Of a stretch of DNA of 64,000 nt, positions 61,881 to 64,000 are shown piece by piece. The stretch is from assembly GCF_001612905.1 (NCBI RefSeq), contig NZ_BDBI01000002.1, positions 1 to 64,000 of the forward strand. The letters are read 5' to 3'. The stretch is from Nocardia ignorata NBRC 108230. Lineage in GTDB: Bacteria > Actinomycetota > Actinomycetes > Mycobacteriales > Mycobacteriaceae. The translations under genes and the position numbers were made by a program. The first letter of the stretch is position 1. Each line of letters begins with the position of its first letter. The notes beneath the pieces were generated by a model. That model did no database searches, was not told where the DNA came from, and saw only the letters and a program-made list of their open reading frames with translations.

Positions 61881-62579
61881 ATGGCCACGTCGTCCACTCG
61901 TCGCCCGTCCTGGCGCATTGTGACCCCGGTTGTCGCGGTCGCCGCGTTCGGGCTCGCCGCCTGCACCAACAGCCAGGAGTCGAGTGACGTCAAGGGCACC
62001 ACGCCGCCGGTGTGGACCGGCTCGTCCGCCCCCGCGGGCGGTGGCGAGGACCACGGCACCGGCCATCCGGCTCCCTCTGCCTCCGGCGAACCCGGCGCGC
62101 ACGGTGGCGACCACGGCGCCTCGACCGGCGGTCTGAAGGCCGAGCTGAAGAACAGCGCGGGCGCCGGTGTCGGCACCGCGACCATCGTCGCCGAGGGCAA
62201 CCACCTGGTCGTCACCATCGAGGCGCAGGGTCTGACCCCCGGTTTCCACGGCCTGCACTTCCACCAGAACGGCACCTGCGAGGGCGACTTCACCTCGGCC
62301 GGTGGGCATCTGCAGGTCGGCGGGGCCACCGCGCACCCGGCCAGCGGCGACCTCACCTCCCTGCAGGTCGGTGCCGACGGCTCGGCCAAGCTGGTCACCC
62401 GCACCGACAGCGTCACCCTCGACAACATCAAGGGCAAGGCCCTGATCGTGCACGCGGGTGCCGACAACTTCGGCAACATCCCGCCGCGCTACACCCGGGA
62501 AGGCGGCACCGGCCCGGACGAGACCACCCTGTCCACCGGTGACGCGGGTGCCCGAGTGGCCTGCGGCGTCGTCGGTTAG
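61881..62579 (+). CDS. sodC: Copper superoxide dismutase lipoprotein
   Basis: The protein has 232 residues with a lipobox ending at Cys28 (GLAAC) and a His/Gly/Ser-rich linker. Cu ligands are in [12 protein letters not shown], the SAGGH histidine and [12 protein letters not shown]. The zinc loop is shortened ([17 protein letters not shown]), as in mycobacterial copper-only SodC. It removes superoxide outside the membrane. The ribosome site AAGGAG precedes ATG 61881. The cysteine pair NGTC and VACGV should form the conserved disulfide. Confidence 0.95.
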   Translation: MATSSTRRPSWRIVTPVVAVAAFGLAACTNSQESSDVKGTTPPVWTGSSAPAGGGEDHGTGHPAPSASGEPGAHGGDHGASTGGLKAELKNSAGAGVGTATIVAEGNHLVVTIEAQGLTPGFHGLHFHQNGTCEGDFTSAGGHLQVGGATAHPASGDLTSLQVGADGSAKLVTRTDSVTLDNIKGKALIVHAGADNFGNIPPRYTREGGTGPDETTLSTGDAGARVACGVVG

Positions 62580-62591
62580 CGAGACCCGCTG

Positions 62592-63734
62592 ATGGCCGGG
62601 GCAATTCAGCCGGTGCCGTTTCGCGGTTCGCCCCGGCCGACAATCGGCATCGAATGGGAGATCGCGCTCGTCGACAAGGTCACGCGCGATCTGTCCAACA
62701 CCGCCTCGGCGGTGTTCGACGCCGTCGGCGACCTGCGCGCCCACGACGGGACGCAGCAGGTCACCAAGGAATTGCTGCGCAATACGGTGGAATTGGTCAC
62801 CGGTGTGCACGAGACCGTCGGCGGCGCGGTCGAGGACCTGCGCACCACGATGGACGCCGTGCGGCGCGCGGCCGACCCGCTCGGTGTCGACCTGTTCTGC
62901 GCGGGCACGCATCCGTTCGCCCAGTGGTCGGCCCAACAGCTCACGCGCTCACCGCATTACGACGAGCTGATCGAGCGCACCCAGTGGTGGGGCCGTCAGA
63001 TGCTCATCTGGGGTGTGCACGTGCACGTGGGAATCTCGCACCGCGACAAGGTCTTTCCCATCCTGAACTCGCTGCTGCTGTCGTACCCGCATCTGCTCGC
63101 GCTCTCGGCGTCCTCGCCGATGTGGTCCGGCGACGACACCGGTTACGCCAGCAACCGCGCGCTGATGTTCCAGCAGTTGCCCACCGCCGGACTGCCCTTC
63201 CAGTTCGAGAACTGGCGCCAGTTCGAGGGTTTCGTGCACGACCAGATGAAAACCGGTGTGTTCGAACAACTCGGCGGCATGCACTGGGATATCCGGCCCG
63301 CGCCCAAATGGGGCACCATCGAGATCCGGGTGTGCGACGGGCTGTCCAGCCGCGCCGAACTCGCCTCGGTGGCCGCGCTGATCCACTGCCTGGTCGTCGA
63401 TCTGGAACGTAGGCTCGACGACGGCGAAGACCTGCCGACCCTGCCGCCCTGGCATGTGCAGGAGAACAAATGGCGGGCCGCGCGCTACGGACTCGACGCC
63501 ATCGTGATCGTCGACGACGCGAGTAATGAGCGTTTGGTCACAGACGATCTGATGAACCTGCTCACCCGGTTGGAACCGACCGCGCGCCGTCTCGGCTGCG
63601 CCGACGAGCTCGCCGCCGTGGCCGAGATTCCCCGCCACGGTGCCTCCTACCAGCGTCAACGCCGGGTTGCCGCGCAATCTCAGGGTGATCTTGTCGCGGT
63701 GGTCGACTCGCTGGTACGCGAGCTCGATCAGTAG
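62592..63734 (+). CDS. YbdK-type carboxylate-amine ligase (glutamate-cysteine ligase family 2)
   Basis: The protein has 380 residues with the GCS2 fold: PTIGIEWEIALVD, QQVTKELLRNTVELVTG, GTHPFAQWSAQQL, HVHVGISHRDKVF, EIRVCDGLSSRAELASV. It is predicted to join an amino acid to a carboxylate with ATP. The true product in actinobacteria is unsettled because they use mycothiol rather than glutathione. ATG 62592 lies 12 bases after sodC. The same neighbour (Rv0433) occurs in M. tuberculosis. Confidence 0.88.
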   Translation: MAGAIQPVPFRGSPRPTIGIEWEIALVDKVTRDLSNTASAVFDAVGDLRAHDGTQQVTKELLRNTVELVTGVHETVGGAVEDLRTTMDAVRRAADPLGVDLFCAGTHPFAQWSAQQLTRSPHYDELIERTQWWGRQMLIWGVHVHVGISHRDKVFPILNSLLLSYPHLLALSASSPMWSGDDTGYASNRALMFQQLPTAGLPFQFENWRQFEGFVHDQMKTGVFEQLGGMHWDIRPAPKWGTIEIRVCDGLSSRAELASVAALIHCLVVDLERRLDDGEDLPTLPPWHVQENKWRAARYGLDAIVIVDDASNERLVTDDLMNLLTRLEPTARRLGCADELAAVAEIPRHGASYQRQRRVAAQSQGDLVAVVDSLVRELDQ

Positions 63735-63772
63735 CGTTCAACTACCCAGCCCGGTGGCGTTAACCCGCCGTT

Positions 63773-63778
63773 TACGAT
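63773..63778 (+). promoter_or_regulatory. -10 box of the last, truncated gene
   Basis: TACGAT ends 6 bases before ATG 63785, with no ribosome site between, so a leaderless transcript is likely. Confidence 0.45.
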
Positions 63779-63784
63779 GGGTGG

Positions 63785-64000
63785 ATGCTTGTCGAACATC
63801 CGCGTGCTGCCGCAGGGGGTGCCACCCTCGGTTCCCGTCTGCGCGAACCGAGGACGCTCGCCGCGGTCGCGGTGTCGGCGGTCCTGCTGCTGCTGATCGG
63901 CCTGCAGATCGCGGCGTCGATCAGCGGCTTCGAAGGACCACTCGCCAGCTTGGCGCGCGACTATGTCGGCACGCCCAAGTCGATGTCGGTTCCGTGGGCC
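63785..64000 (+). CDS. N-terminus of a membrane or exported protein, cut by window end
   Basis: An open frame of 72 codons runs to the window end. After about 26 polar residues a hydrophobic segment (VAVSAVLLLLIGLQIAAS) forms a signal anchor. The visible part is too short to name a family. It is downstream of the YbdK-type gene, with a leaderless-type promoter of its own. Confidence 0.7.
   Translation, partial: MLVEHPRAAAGGATLGSRLREPRTLAAVAVSAVLLLLIGLQIAASISGFEGPLASLARDYVGTPKSMSVPWA

Overview
The window is high-GC actinobacterial chromosome, most likely from Nocardia or a close relative in the Nocardiaceae. Supporting signs are F420-dependent glucose-6-phosphate dehydrogenase, PknG with GlnH and GlnX, a SAM-IV riboswitch, many GTG/TTG starts, ATGA/GTGA gene overlaps, and -10 boxes only 6-7 bases before several start codons (leaderless-type transcripts). 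No tRNA, rRNA, CRISPR array or intact insertion sequence was seen.

Layout. (1) 1-6.0 kb: fprA behind a candidate IdeR iron box; a small membrane protein; a SAM-IV riboswitch ahead of a rhodanese and metZ; a VapBC-type toxin-antitoxin pair; and an SPFH/NfeD-like pair that lacks membrane segments. (2) 6.1-9.7 kb: a PfpI/MarR operon with twin operators, a HAD phosphatase, fgd and a Ddn-type deazaflavin-dependent reductase. (3) 9.8-22.4 kb: pta-ackA, glnX-glnH-pknG, a Nudix hydrolase and thiE/thiOSG. From memory, regions 2-3 follow the order of M. tuberculosis Rv0407-Rv0417. (4) 22.5-51.2 kb: an accessory block between thiG and thiC. It holds an ABC exporter, a class III adenylyl cyclase, an AtuA-like/acyl-CoA dehydrogenase/biotin carboxylase/enoyl-CoA hydratase operon, several TetR/ArsR/XRE modules with visible operators, thiD beside a Zur-boxed COG0523 GTPase, an epoxide hydrolase, a sulfonate-type ABC importer, an MFS exporter, SRPBCC/ArsR genes, and a 2.8-kb module between two copies of a 40-bp repeat. 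(5) 51.6-64 kb: thiC behind a TPP riboswitch, an MMPL transporter, homogentisate catabolism (hmgA-fahA), then xthA, a GNAT protein, def, a DUF3263 gene, a LytR_C/VirR-like gene, sodC and a YbdK-type ligase. The last run matches Rv0427c-Rv0433, again from memory. The window ends inside a membrane-protein gene.

How the genes work together. Thiamine synthesis is spread over thiE, thiO, thiS, thiG, thiD and thiC. Of these only thiC shows a TPP riboswitch. FGD makes F420H2 and the neighbouring Ddn-type enzyme could use it. GlnH, GlnX and PknG form an amino-acid sensing route to carbon/nitrogen control. The 25.5-34.6 kb operon looks like a self-contained acyl-CoA catabolic pathway with its own TetR regulator and a candidate operator. 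It is the best candidate here for a system whose substrate is undefined.
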